Part shown: in pieces, positions 1 through 14,849 of the stretch
Numbering within the stretch: position 1 is the first letter of the stretch
Layout: each line of letters begins with the position of its first letter
DNA from: Auanema rhodensis
Lineage: Eukaryota > Nematoda > Chromadorea > Rhabditida > Rhabditidae
Reading direction: 5' to 3'
Assembly (NCBI GenBank): GCA_964057225.1
Contig: OZ059898.1
Span: forward strand, 3,286,001 to 3,350,000
Length of the DNA stretch: 64,000 nucleotides
Made by a program: the position numbers and the translations under genes
The notes under the pieces: model-generated
Told to the model about the DNA's origin: nothing
The model's input: the letters and a program-made list of their open reading frames with translations, nothing else
Databases searched by the model: none

Positions 1-3000
1 TTGAATAACATTGTCCATCGTCTTTGCCTTGAAAAAAGGAATCTAAAAACATCTACTTTTTGCTAAATTATTTTGAAATTTTTCGAAAAAATTTTTGTCA
101 AAATGTTTTTGGAAGCAATGTTGAGTGTACATGGAAACTCAACATACACTAATGCATCATTTTTCAAACGATCATAACTAATTTTTGTATCAAGCGTTTC
201 TTAATGTAGTATAGTGCATTCGATCCGGATTTTTAAGCTGCGTCGATCTGTGTTATCAGATTTGCGCTAGCTTAAAAATGCACCGAGATATCAACTGATA
301 TAAGTTCACACTTATATCCTCGATTTTCACCCTGAAGAATTAATTTTTTCGTTGAATAACATTGTCTATCGTCTTTGCCTTGAGAAATGGAATCTAAAAA
401 CATCTACTTTTTGCTAAATTATTTTGAAATTTTTCGAAAAAATTTTTGTCAAAATGTTTTTGGAAGCAATGTTGAGTGTACATGGAAACTCAACATACAC
501 TAATGCATCATTTTTCAAACGATCATAACTAATTTTTGTATCAAGCGTTTCTCAATGTAATATAGTGCATTCGATGCGGATTTTTAAGCTGCGTCGATCT
601 GTGTTATCAGATTTGCGCTAGCTTAAAAATGCACCGAGATATCAACTGATATAAGTTCACACTTATATCCTCGATTTTCACCCTGAAGAAATAATTTTTT
701 CGTTGAATAACATTGTCCATCGTCTTTGCCTTGAAAAAAGGAATCTAAAAACATCTACTTTTTGCTAAATTATTTTGAAATTTTTCGAAAAAATTTTTGT
801 CAAAATTTTTTGGAAGCAATGTTGAGTGTACATGGAAACTCAACATACACTAATGCATCATTTTTCAAACGATCATAACTAATTTTTGTATCAAGCGTTT
901 TTCAATGTAGTATAGTGCATTCGATGCGCATTTTTAAGCTGCGTCGATCTGTGTTATCAGATTTGCGCTAGCTTAAAAGTGCACCGAGATATCAACTGAT
1001 ATAAGTTCACACTTATATCCTCGATTTTCACCCTGAAGAAATAATTTTTTCGTTGAATAACATTGTCCATCGTCTTTGCCTTGAAAAAAGGAATCTAAAA
1101 ACATCTACTTTTTGCTAAATTATTTTGAAATTTTTCGAAAAAATTTTTGTCAAAATGTTTTTGGAAGCAATGTTGAGTGTACATGGAAACTCAACATACA
1201 CTAATGCATCATTTTTCAAACGATCATAACTAATTTTTGTATCAAGCGTTTCTTAATGTAGTATAGTGCATTCGATCCGGATTTTTAAGCTGCGTCGATC
1301 TGTGTTATCAGATTTGCGCTAGCTTAAAAATGCACCGAGATATCAACTGATATAAGTTCACACTTATATCCTCGATTTTCACCCTGAAGAAATAATTTTT
1401 TCGTTGAATAACATTGTCCATCGTCTTTGCCTTGAAAAAAGGAATCTAAAAACATCTACTTTTTGCTAAATTATTTTGAAATTTTTCGAAAAAAGTTTTG
1501 TCAAAATGTTTTTGGAAGCAATGTTGAGTGTACATGGAAACTCAACATACACTAATGCATCATTTTTCAAACGATCATAACTAATTTTTTTATCAAGCGT
1601 TTCTCAATGTAGTATAGTGCATTCGATGCAGATTTTTAAGCTGCGTCGATCTGTGTTATCAGATTTGCGCTAGCTTAAAAATGCACCGAGATATCAACTG
1701 ATATAAGTTCACACTTATATCCTCGATTTTCACCCTGAAGAAATAATTTTTTCGTTGAATAACATTGTTCATCGTCTTTGCCTTGAAAAAAGGAATCTAA
1801 AAACATCTACTTTTTGCTAAATTATTTTGAAATTTTTCGAAAAAAGTTTTGTCAAAATGTTTTTGGAAGCAATGTTGAGTGTACATGGAAACTCAACATA
1901 CACTAATGCATCATTTTTCAAACGATCATAACTAATTTTTGTATCAAGCGTTTTTCAATGTAGTATAGTGCATTCGATGCGCATTTTTAAGCTGCGTCGA
2001 TCTGTGTTATCAGATTTGCGCTAGCTTAAAAGTGCACCGAGATATCAACTGATATAAGTTCACACTTATATCCTCGATTTTCACCCTGAAGAAATAATTT
2101 TTTCGTTGAATAACATTGTCCATCGTCTTTGCCTTGAAAAAAGGAATCTAAAAACATCTACTTTTTGCTAAATTATTTTGAAATTTTTCGAAAAAAGTTT
2201 TGTCAAAATGTTTTTGGAAGCAATGTTGAGTGTACATGGAAACTCAACATACACTAATGCATCATTTTTCAAACGATCATAACTAATTTTTGTATCAAGC
2301 GTTTTTCAATGTAGTATAGTGCATTCGATGCGGATTTTTAAGCTGCGTCGATCTGTGTTATCAGATTTGCGCTAGCTTAAAAATGCACCGAGATATCAAC
2401 TGATATAAGTTCACACTTATATCCTCGATTTTCACCCTGAAGAAATAATTTTTTTGTTGAATAACATTGTCCATCGTCTTTGCCTTGAAAAAAGGAATCT
2501 AAAAACATCTACTTTTTGCTGAATTATTTTGAAATTTTTCGAAAAAATTTTTGTCAAAATGTTTTTGGAAGCAATGTTGAGTGTACATGGAAACTCAACA
2601 TACACTAATGCATCATTTTTCAAACGATCATAACTAATTTTTGTATTAAGCGTTTCTTAATGTAGTATAGTGCATTCGATTCGGATTTTTAAGCTGCGTC
2701 GATCTGTGTTATCAGATTTGCGCTAGCTTAAAAATGCACCGAGATATCAACTGATATAAGTTCACACTTATATCCTCGATTTTCACCCTGAAGAAATAAT
2801 TTTTTCGTTGAATAACATCGTCCATCGTCTTTGCCTTGAAAAAAGGAATCTAAAAACATCTACTTTTTGCTAAATTATTTTGAAATTTTTCGAAAAAATT
2901 TTTGTCAAAATGTTTTTGGAAGCAATGTTGAGTGTACATGGAAACTCAACATACACTAATGCATCATTTTTCAAACGATCATAACTAATTTTTGTATTAA

Positions 3001-6000
3001 GCGTTTCTCAATGTAGTATAGTGCATTCGATGCGGATTTTTAAGCTGCGTCGATCTGTGTTATCAGATTTGCGCTAGCTTAAAAATGCACCGAGATATCA
3101 ACTGATATAAGTTCACACTTATATCCTCGATTTTCACCCTGAAGAATTAATTTTTTCGTTGAATAACATTGTCTATCGTCTTTGCCTTGAGAAATGGAAT
3201 CTAAAAACATCTACTTTTTGCTAAATTATTTTGAAATTTTTCGAAAAAATTTTTGTCAAAATGTTTTTGGAAGCAATGTTGAGTGTACATGGAAACTCAA
3301 CATACACTAATGCATCATTTTTCAAACAATCATAACTAATTTTTGTATCAAGCGTTTCTCAATGTAGTATAGTGCATTCGATGCGGATTTTTAAGCTGCG
3401 TCGATCTGTGTTATCAGATTTGCGCTAGCTTAAAAATGCACCGAGATATCAACTGATATAAGTTCACACTTATATCCTCGATTTTCATCCTGAAGAATTA
3501 ATTTTTTCGTTGAATAACATTGTCCATCGTCTTTGCCTTGAAAAATCGAATCTAAAAACATCTACTTTTCGCTAAATTATTTTGAAATTTTTCGAAAAAA
3601 TTTTTGTCAAAATGTTTTTGGAAGCAATGTTGAGTGTACATGGAAACTCAACATACACTAATGCATCATTTTTCAAACGATCAAAACTAATTCTTGTATC
3701 AAGCGTTTTTCAATGTAGTATAGTGCATTCGATGCGGATTTTTAAGCTGCGTCGATCTGTGTTATCAGATTTGCGCTAGCTTAAAAATGCACCGAGATAT
3801 CAACTGATATAAGTTCACACTTATATCCTCGATTTTCACCCTGAAGAAATAATTTTTTCGTTGAATAACATTGTCCATCGTCTTTGCCTTGAAAAAAGGA
3901 ATCTAAAAACATCTACTTTTTGCTAAATTATTTTGAAATTTTTCGAAAAAATTTTTGTCAAAATTTTTTGGAAGCAATGTTGAGTGTACATGGAAACTCA
4001 ACATACACTAATGCATCATTTTTCAAACGATCATAACTAATTTTTGTATCAAGCGTTTTTCAATGTAGTATAGTGCATTCGATGCGGATTTTTAAGCTGC
4101 GTCGATCTGTGTTATCAGATTTGCGCTAGCTTAAAAATGCACCGAGATATCAACTGATATAAGTTCACACTTATATCCTCGATTTTCACCCTGAAGAAAT
4201 AATTTTTTCGTTGAATAACATTGTCCATCGTCTTTGCCTTGAAAAATAGAATCTAAAAACATCTACTTTTTGCTAAATTATTTTGAAATTTTTCGAAAAA
4301 ATTTTTGTCAAAATGTTTTTGGAAGCAATATTGAGTGTACATGGAAACTCAACATACACTAATGCATCATTTTTCAAACGATCATAACTAATTTTTCTAT
4401 CAAGCGTTTCTCAATGTAGTATAGTGCATTCGATGCGGATTTTTAAGCTGCGTCAATCTGTGTTATCAGATTTGCGCTAGCTTAAAAATGCACCGAGATA
4501 TCAACTGATATAAGTTCACACTTATATCCTCGATTTTCACCCTGAAGAATTAATTTTTTCGTTGAATAACATTGTCCATCGTCTTTGCCTTGAAAAATGG
4601 AATCTAAAAACATCTACTTTTTGCTAAATTATTTTGAAATTTTTCGAAAAAATTTTTGTCAAAATTTTTTGGAAGCAATGTTGACTGTACATGGAAACTC
4701 AACATACACTAATGCATCATTTTTCAAACGATCATAACTAATTTTTGTATCAAGCGTTTTTCAATGTAGTATAGTGCATTCGATGCGGATTTTTAAGCTG
4801 CGTCGATCTGTGTTATCAGATTTGCGCTAGCTTAAAAATGCACCGAGATATCAACTGATATAAGTTCACACTTATATCCTCGATTTTCACCCTGAAGAAA
4901 TAATTTTTTCGTTGAATAACATTGTCCATCGTCTTTGCCTTGAAAAATAGAATCTAAAAACATCTACTTTTTGCTAAATTATTTTGAAATTTTTCGAAAA
5001 AATTTTTGTCAAAATGTTTTTGGAAGCAATATTGAGTGTACATGGAAACTCAACATACACTAATGCATCATTTTTCAAACGATCATAACTAATTTTTCTA
5101 TCAAGCGTTTCTCAATGTAGTATAGTGCATTCGATGCGGATTTTTAAGCTGCGTCAATCTGTGTTATCAGATTTGCGCTAGCTTAAAAATGCACCGAGAT
5201 ATCAACTGATATAAGTTCACACTTATATCCTCGATTTTCACCCTGAAGAATTAATTTTTTCGTTGAATAACATTGTCCATCGTCTTTGCCTTGAAAAATG
5301 GAATCTAAAAACATCTACTTTTTGCTAAATTATTTTGAAATTTTTCGAAAAAATTTTTGTCAAAATTTTTTGGAAGCAATGTTGACTGTACATGGAAACT
5401 CAACATACACTAATGCATCATTTTTCAAACGATCATAACTAATTTTTGTATCAAGCGTTTTTCAATGTAGTATAGTGCATTCGATGCGGATTTTTAAGCT
5501 GCGTCGATCTGTGTTATCAGATTTGCGCTAGCTTAAAAATGCACCGAGATATCAACTGATATAAGTTCACACTTATATCCTCGATTTTCACCCTGAAGAA
5601 ATAATTTTTTCGTTGAATAACATTGTCCATCGTCTTTGCCTTGAAAAATGGAATCTAAAAACATCTACTTTTTGCTAAATTATTTTGAAATTTTTCGAAA
5701 AAATTTTTGTCAAAATGTTTTTGGAAGCAATATTGAGTGTACATGGAAACTCAACATACACTAATGCATCATTTTTCAAACGATCATAACTAATTTTTGT
5801 ATCAAGCGTTTCTCAATGTAGTATAGTGCATTCGATGCGGATTTTTAAGCTGCGTCGATCTGTGTTATCAGATTTGCGCTAGCTTAAAAATGCACCGAGA
5901 TATCAACTGATATAAGTTCACACTTATATCCTCGATTTTCACCCTGAAGAATTAATTTTTTCGTTGAATAACATTGTCCATCGTCTTTGCCTTGAAAAAT

Positions 6001-9000
6001 GGAATCTAAAAACATCTACTTTTTGCTAAATTATTTTGAAATTTTTCGAAAAAATTTTTGTCAAAATTTTTTGGAAGCAATGTTGAGTGTACATGGAAAC
6101 TCAACATACACTAATGCATCATTTTTCAAACGATCATAACTAATTTTTGTATCAAGCGTTTTTCAATGTAGTATAGTGCATTCGATGCGGATTTTTAAGC
6201 TGCGTCGATCTGTGTTATCAGATTTGCGCTAGCTTAAAAATGCACCGAGATATCAACTGATATAAGTTCACACTTATATCCTCGATTTTCACCCTGAAGA
6301 AATAATTTTTTCGTTGAATAACATTGTCCATCGTCTTTGCCTTGAAAAATGGAATCTAAAAACATCTACTTTTTGCTAAATTATTTTGAAATTTTTCGAA
6401 AAAATTTTTGTCAAAATGTTTTTGGAAGCAATATTGAGTGTACATGGAAACTCAACATACACTAATGCATCATTTTTCAAACGATCATAACTAATTTTTG
6501 TATCAAGCGTTTCTCAATGTAGTATAGTGCATTCGATGCGGATTTTTAAGCTGCGTCGATCTGTGTTATCAGATTTGCGCTAGCTTAAAAATGCACCGAG
6601 ATATCAACTGATATAAGTTCACACTTATATCCTCGATTTTCACCCTGAAGAAATAATTTTTTCGTTGAATAACATTGTCCATCGTCTTTGCCTTGAAAAA
6701 TGGAATCTAAAAACATCTACTTTTTGCTAAATTATTTTGAAATTTTTCGAAAAAATTTTTGTCAAAATGTTTTTGGAAGCAATATTGAGTGTACATGGAA
6801 ACTCAACATACACTAATGCATCATTTTTCAAACGATCATAACTAATTTTTGTATCAAGCGTTTCTCAATGTAGTATAGTGCATTCGATGCGGATTTTTAA
6901 GCTGCGTCAATCTGTGTTATCAGATTTGCGCTAGCTTAAAAATGCACCGAGATATCAACTGATATAAGTTCACACTTATATCCTCGATTTTCACCCTGAA
7001 GAATTAATTTTTTCGTTGAATAACATTGTCTATCGTCTTTGCCCTGAAAAAAGGAATCTAAAAACATCTACTTTTTGCTAAATTATTTTGAAATTTTTCG
7101 AAAAAATTTTTGTCAAAATGTTTTTGGAAGCAATATTGAGTATACATGGAAACTCAACATACACTAATGCATCATTTTTCAAACGATCATAACTAATTTT
7201 TGTATTAAGCGTTTCTCAATGTAGTATAGTGCATTCGATGCGGATTTTTAAGCTGCGTCAATCTGTGTTATCAGATTTGCGCTAGCTTAAAAATGCACCG
7301 AGATATCAACTGATATAAGTTCACACTTATATCCTCGATTTTCACCCTGAAGAATTAATTTTTTCGTTGAATAGCATTGTCTATCGTCTTTGCCTTGAAA
7401 AAAGGAATCTAAAAACATCTACTTTTTGCTAAATTATTTTGAAATTTTTCGAAAAAATTTTTGTCAAAATGTTTTTGGAAGCAATGTTGAGTGTACATGG
7501 AAACTCAACATACACTAATGCATCATTTTTCAAACGATCATAACTAATTTTTGTATCAAGCGTTTCTCAATGTAGTATAGTGCATTCGATGCGGATTTGT
7601 AAGCTGCGTCGATCTGTGTTATCAGATTTGCGCTAACTTAAAAATGCACCGAGACATCAACTGATATAAGTTCACACTTATATCCTCGATTTTCACCCTG
7701 AAGAATTAATTTTTTCGTTGAATAACATTGTCCATCGTCTTTGCCTTGAAAAAAGGAATCTAAAAACATCTACTTTTTGCTAAATTATTTTGAAATTTTT
7801 CGAAAAAATTTTTGTCAAAATGTTTTTGGAAGCAATATTGAGTGTACATGGAAACTCAACATACACTAATGCATCATTTTTCAAACGATCATAACTAATT
7901 TTTGTATTAAGCGTTTCTCAATGTAGTATAGTGCATTCGATGCGGATTTTTAAGCTGCGTCAATCTGTGTTATCAGATTTGCGCTAGCTTAAAAATGCAC
8001 CGAGATATCAACTGATATAAGTTCACACTTATATCCTCGATTTTCACCCTGAAGAATTAATTTTTTCGTTGAATAACATTGTCTATCGTCTTTGCCTTGA
8101 AAAAAGGAATCTAAAAACATCTACTTTTTGCTAAATTATTTTGAAATTTTTCGAAAAAATTTTTGTCAAAATGTTTTTGGAAGCAATGTTGAGTGTACAT
8201 GGAAACTCAACATACACTAGTGCATCATTTTTCAAACGATCATAACTAATTTTTCTATCAAGCGTTTCTCAATGTAGTATAGTGCATTCGATGCGGATTT
8301 TTAAGCTGCGTCAATCTGTGTTATCAGATTTGCGCTAGCTTAAAAATGCACCGAGATATCAACTGATATAAGTTCACACTTATATCCTCGATTTTCACCC
8401 TGAAGAATTAATTTTTTCGTTGAATAACATTGTCCATCGTCTTTGCCTTGAAAAAAGGAATCTAAAAACATCTACTTTTTGCTAAATTATTTTGAAATTT
8501 TTCGAAAAAATTTTTGTCAAAATGTTTTTGGAAGCAATATTGAGTGTACATGGAAACTCAACATACACTAATGCATCATTTTTCAAACGATCATAACTAA
8601 TTTTTGTATCAAGCGTTTCTCAATGTAGTATAGTGCATTCGATGCGGATTTTTAAGCTGCGTCAATCTGTGTTATCAGATTTGCGCTAGCTTAAAAATGC
8701 ACCGAGATATCAACTGATATAAGTTCACACTTATATCCTCGATTTTCACCCTGAAGAATTAATTTTTTCGTTGAATAACATTGTCTATCGTCTTTGCCTT
8801 GAAAAAAGGAATCTAAAAACATCTACTTTTTGCTAAATTATTTTGAAATTTTTCGAAAAAATTTTTGTCAAAATTTTTTGGAAGCAATGTTGAGTGTACA
8901 TGGAAACTCAACATACACTAATGCATCATTTTTCAAACGATCATAACTAATTTTTGTATCAAGCGTTTTTCAATGTAGTATAGTGCATTCGATGCGGATT

Positions 9001-12000
9001 TTTAAGCTGCGTCAATCTGTGTTATCAGATTTGCGCTAACTTAAAAATGCACCGAGATATCAACTGATATAAGTTCACACTTATATCCTCGATTTTCACC
9101 CTGAAGAAATAATTTTTTCAATGAATAACATTGTCCATCGTCTTTGCCTTGAAAAATGGAATCTAAAAACATCTACTTTTTGCTAAATTATTTTGAAATT
9201 TTTCGAAAAAATTTTTGTCAAAATGTTTTTGGAAGCAATATTGAGTGTACATGGAAACTCAACATACACTAATGCATCATTTTTCAAACGATCATAACTA
9301 ATTTTTGTATCAAGCGTTTCTCAATGTAGTATAGTGCATTCGATGCGGATTTTTAAGCTGCGTCAATCTGTGTTATCAGATTTGCGCTAGCTTAAAAATG
9401 CACCGAGATATCAACTGATATAAGTTCACACTTATATCCTCGATTTTCACCCTGAAGAATTAATTTTTTCGTTGAATAACATTGTCCATCGTCTTTGCCT
9501 TGAAAAATGAAATCTAAAAACATCTACTTTTTGCTAAATTATTTTGAAATTTTTCGAAAAAATTTTTGTCAAAATGTTTTTGGAAGCAATATTGAGTGTA
9601 CATGGAAACTCAACATACACTAATGCATCATTTTTCAAACGATCATAACTAATTTTTGTATTAAGCGTTTCTCAATGTAGTATAGTGCATACGATGCGGA
9701 TTTTTAAGCTGCGTCGATCTGTGTTATCAGATTTGCGCTAGCTTAAAAATGCACCGAGATATCAACTGATATAAGTTCACACTTATATCCTCGATTTTCA
9801 CCCTGAAGAATTAATTTTTTCGTTGAATAACATTGTCTATCGTCTTTGCCTTGAAAAATGGAATCTAAAAACATCTACTTTTTGCTAAATTATTTTGAAA
9901 TTTTTCGAAAAAATTTTTGTCAAAATGTTTTTGGAAGCAATGTTGAGTGTACATGGAAACTCAACATACACTAATGCATCATTTTTCAAACGATCATAAC
10001 TAATTTTTGTATCAAGCGTTTCTCAATGTAGTATAGTGCATTCGATGCGGATTTTTAAGCTGCGTCAATCTGTGTTATCAGATTTGCGCTAGCTTAAAAA
10101 TGCACCGAGATATCAACTGATATAAGTTCACACTTATATCCTCGATTTTCACCCTGAAGAATTAATTTTTTCGTTGAATAACATTGTCCATCGTCTTTGC
10201 CTTGAAAAAAGGAATCTAAAAACATCTACTTTTTGCTAAATTATTTTGAAATTTTTCGAAAAAATTTTTGTCAAAATGTTTTTGGAAGCAATATTGAGTG
10301 TACATGGAAACTCAACATACACTAATGCATCATTTTTCAAACGATCATAACTAATTTTTGTATTAAGCGTTTCTCAATGTAGTATAGTGCATTCGATGCG
10401 GATTTTTAAGCTGCGTCAATCTGTGTTATCAGATTTGCGCTAGCTTAAAAATGCACCGAGATATCAACTGATATAAGTTCACACTTATATCCTCGATTTT
10501 CACCCTGAAGAATTAATTTTTTCGTTGAATAACATTGTCTATCGTCTTTGCCTTGAAAAATGGAATCTAAAAACATCTACTTTTTGCTAAATTATTTTGA
10601 AATTTTTCGAAAAAATTTTTGTCAAAATGTTTTTGGAAGCAATGTTGAGTGTACATGGAAACTCAACATACACTAATGCATCATTTTTCAAACGATCATA
10701 ACTAATTTTTGTATCAAGCGTTTCTCAATGTAGTATAGTGCATTCGATGCGGATTTTTAAGCTGCGTCAATCTGTGTTATCAGATTTGCGCTAGCTTAAA
10801 AATGCACCGAGATATCAACTGATATAAGTTCACACTTATATCCTCGATTTTCACCCTGAAGAATTAATTTTTTCGTTGAATAACATTGTCCATCGTCTTT
10901 GCCTTGAAAAAAGGAATCTAAAAACATCTACTTTTTGCTAAATTATTTTGAAATTTTTCGAAAAAATTTTTGTCAAAATGTTTTTGGAAGCAATATTGAG
11001 TGTACATGGAAACTCAACATACACTAATGCATCATTTTTCAAACGATCATAACTAATTTTTGTATCAAGCGTTTCTCAATGTAGTATAGTGCATTCGATG
11101 CGGATTTTTAAGCTGCGTCAATCTGTGTTATCAGATTTGCGCTAGCTTAAAAATGCACCGAGATATCCACTGATATAAGTTCACACTTATATCCTCGATT
11201 TTCACCCTGAAGAATTAATTTTTTTGTTGAATAACATTGTCTATCGTCTTTGCCTTGAAAAATGGAATCTAAAAACATCTACTTTTTGCTAAATTATTTT
11301 GAAATTTTTCGAAAAAATTTTTGTCAAAATGTTTTTGGAAGCAATGTTGAGTGTACATGGAAACTCAACATACACTAATGCATCATTTTTCAAACGATCA
11401 TAACTAATTTTTGTATCAAGCGTTTCTCAATGTAGTATAGTGCATTCGATGCGGATTTGTAAGCTGCGTCGATCTGTGTTATCAGATTTGCGCTAACTTA
11501 AAAATGCACCGAGACATCAACTGATATAAGTTCACACTTATATCCTCGATTTTCACCCTGAAGAATTAATTTTTTCGTTGAATAACATTGTCCATCGTCT
11601 TTGCCTTGAAAAAAGGAATCTAAAAACATCTACTTTTTGCTAAATTATTTTGAAATTTTTCGAAAAAATTTTTGTCAAAATGTTTTTGGAAGCAATATTG
11701 AGTGTACATGGAAACTCAACATACACTAATGCATCATTTTTCAAACGATCATAACTAATTTTTGTATTAAGCGTTTCTCAATGTAGTATAGTGCATTCGA
11801 TGCGGATTTTTAAGCTGCGTCAATCTGTGTTATCAGATTTGCGCTAGCTTAAAAATGCACCGAGATATCAACTGATATAAGTTCACACTTATATCCTCGA
11901 TTTTCACCCTGAAGAATTAATTTTTTCGTTGAATAACATTGTCTATCGTCTTTGCCTTGAAAAAAGGAATCTAAAAACATCTACTTTTTGCTAAATTATT

Positions 12001-12605
12001 TTGAAATTTTTCGAAAAAATTTTTGTCAAAATGTTTTTGGAAGCAATGTTGAGTGTACATGGAAACTCAACATACACTAATGCATCATTTTTCAAACGAT
12101 CATAACTAATTTTTGTATCAAGCGTTTCTCAATGTAGTATAGTGCATTCGATGCGGATTTTTAAGCTGCGTCGATCTGTGTTATCAGATTTGCGCTAGCT
12201 TAAAAATGCACCGAGATATCAACTGATATAAGTTCACACTTATATCCTCGATTTTCACCCTGAAGAATTATTTTTTTCGTTGAATAACATTGTCCATCGT
12301 CCTTGCCTTGAAAAATGAAATCTAAAAACATCTACTTTTTGCTAAATTATTTTGAAATTTTTCGAAAAAATTTTTGTCAAAATGTTTTTGGAAGCAATGT
12401 TGAGTGTACATGGAAACTCAACATACACTAATGCATCATTTTTCAAACGATCATAACTAATTTTTGTATCAAGCGTTTCTCAATGTAGTATAGTGCATTC
12501 GATGCGGATTTTTAAGCTGCGTCGATATGTGTTATCAGATTTGCGCTAGCTTAAAAATGCACCGAGATATCAACTGATATAAGTTCACACTTATATCCTC
12601 GATTT

Positions 12606-14224
12606 TCACCCTGAAGAATTAATTTTTTCGTTGAATAACATTGTCCATCGTCTTTGCCTTGAAAAACGGAATCTAAAAACATCTACTTTTGCTAAATTAT
12701 TTTGAAATTTTTCGAAAAAATTTTTGTCAAAATGTTTTTTTTCGAAAAAATTTTTGTCAAAATGTTTTTGGAAGCAATATTGAGTGTACATGGAAACTCA
12801 ACATACACTAATGCATCATTTTTCAAACGATCATAACTAATTTTTGTATCAAGCGTTTCTCAATGTAGTATAGTGCATTCGATGCGGATTTTTAAGCTGC
12901 GTCAATCTGTGTTATCAGATTTGCGCTAGCTTAAAAATGCATCGAGATATCAACTGATATAAGTTCACACTTATATCCTCGATTTTCACCCTGAAGAATT
13001 AATTTTTTCGTTGAATAACATTGTCTATCGTCTTTGCCTTGAAAAAAGGAATCTAAAAACATCTACTTTTTGCTAAATTATTTTGAAATTTTTCGAAAAA
13101 ATTTTTGTCAAAATGTTTTTGGAAGCAATATTGAGTGTACATGGAAACTCAACATACACTAATGCATCATTTTTCAAACGATCATAACTAATTTTTGTAT
13201 TAAGCGTTTCTCAATGTAGTATAGTGCATTCGATGCGGATTTTTAAGCTGCGTCAATCTGTGTTATCAGATTTGCGCTAGCTTAAAAATGCACCGAGATA
13301 TCAACTGATATAAGTTCACACTTATATCCTCGATTTTCACCCTGAAGAATTAATTTTTTCGTTGAATAACATTGTCTATCGTCTTTGCCTTGAAAAAAGG
13401 AATCTAAAAACATCTACTTTTTGCTAAATTATTTTGAAATTTTTCGAAAAAATTTTTGTCAAAATGTTTTTGGAAGCAATGTTGAGTGTACATGGAAACT
13501 CAACATACACTAATGCATCATTTTTCAAACGATCATAACTAATTTTTGTATCAAGCGTTTCTCAATGTAGTATAGTGCATTCGATGCGGATTTTTAAGCT
13601 GCGTCGATCTGTGTTATCAGATTTGCGCTAGCTTAAAAATGCACCGAGATATCAACTGATATAAGTTCACACTTATATCCTCGATTTTCACCCTGAAGAA
13701 TTATTTTTTTCGTTGAATAACATTGTCCATCGTCCTTGCCTTGAAAAATGAAATCTAAAAACATCTACTTTTTGCTAAATTATTTTGAAATTTTTCGAAA
13801 AAATTTTTGTCAAAATGTTTTTGGAAGCAATGTTGAGTGTACATGGAAACTCAACATACACTAATGCATCATTTTTCAAACGATCATAACTAATTTTTGT
13901 ATCAAGCGTTTCTCAATGTAGTATAGTGCATTCGATGCGGATTTTTAAGCTGCGTCGATATGTGTTATCAGATTTGCGCTAGCTTAAAAATGCACCGAGA
14001 TATCAACTGATATAAGTTCACACTTATATCCTCGATTTTCACCCTGAAGAATTAATTTTTTCGTTGAATAACATTGTCCATCGTCTTTGCCTTGAAAAAC
14101 GGAATCTAAAAACATCTACTTTTGCTAAATTATTTTGAAATTTTTCGAAAAAATTTTTGTCAAAATGTTTTTTTTCGAAAAAATTTTTGTCAAAATGTTT
14201 TTGGAAGCAATATTGAGTGTACAT
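12606..14224. repeat. Tandem segmental duplication of a variant monomer
   Basis: A variant monomer with a 30-bp internal duplication (TTCGAAAAAATTTTTGTCAAA repeated, at 12711 and 12741) appears at 12606-12791 and again 1433 bp later at 14039-14224. 1433 is four monomers plus the extra ~29 bases. A third copy is at 19332-19517. The preceding monomer shares private variants (GTCCTTGCC near 12300 and 13733), so a multi-monomer block was copied. The 61-aa reading frame across the duplication is an accident of the repeat. Confidence 0.85.
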
Positions 14225-14849
14225 GGAAACTCAACATACACTAATGCATCATTTTTCAAACGATCATAACTAATTTTTGTATCAAGCGTTTCTCAATGTA
14301 GTATAGTGCATTCGATGCGGATTTTTAAGCTGCGTCAATCTGTGTTATCAGATTTGCGCTAGCTTAAAAATGCATCGAGATATCAACTGATATAAGTTCA
14401 CACTTATATCCTCGATTTTCACCCTGAAGAATTAATTTTTTCGTTGAATAACATTGTCTATCGTCTTTGCCTTGAAAAAAGGAATCTAAAAACATCTACT
14501 TTTTGCTAAATTATTTTGAAATTTTTCGAAAAAATTTTTGTCAAAATGTTTTTGGAAGCAATGTTGAGTGTACATGGAAACTCAACATACACTAATGCAT
14601 CATTTTTCAAACGATCATAACTAATTTTTGTATCAAGCGTTTCTCAATGTAGTATAGTGCATTCGATGCGGATTTTTAAGCTGCGTCGATCTGTGTTATC
14701 AGATTTGCGCTAGCTTAAAAATGCACCGAGATATCAACTGATATAAGTTCACACTTATATCCTCGATTTTCACCCTGAAGAATTAATTTTTTCGTTGAAT
14801 AACATTGTCCATCGTCTTTGCCTTGAAAAATGGAATCTAAAAACATCTA

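Noticed and set aside
2432-2623. Short minus-strand frames of 61-63 aa in the satellite (also 12606, 14039, 19332, 41769, 42120) and the plus frame 3582-3779
   Set aside because: They arise by chance in a few monomers, are broken in the others by single changes, and follow the repeat rather than any coding pattern.
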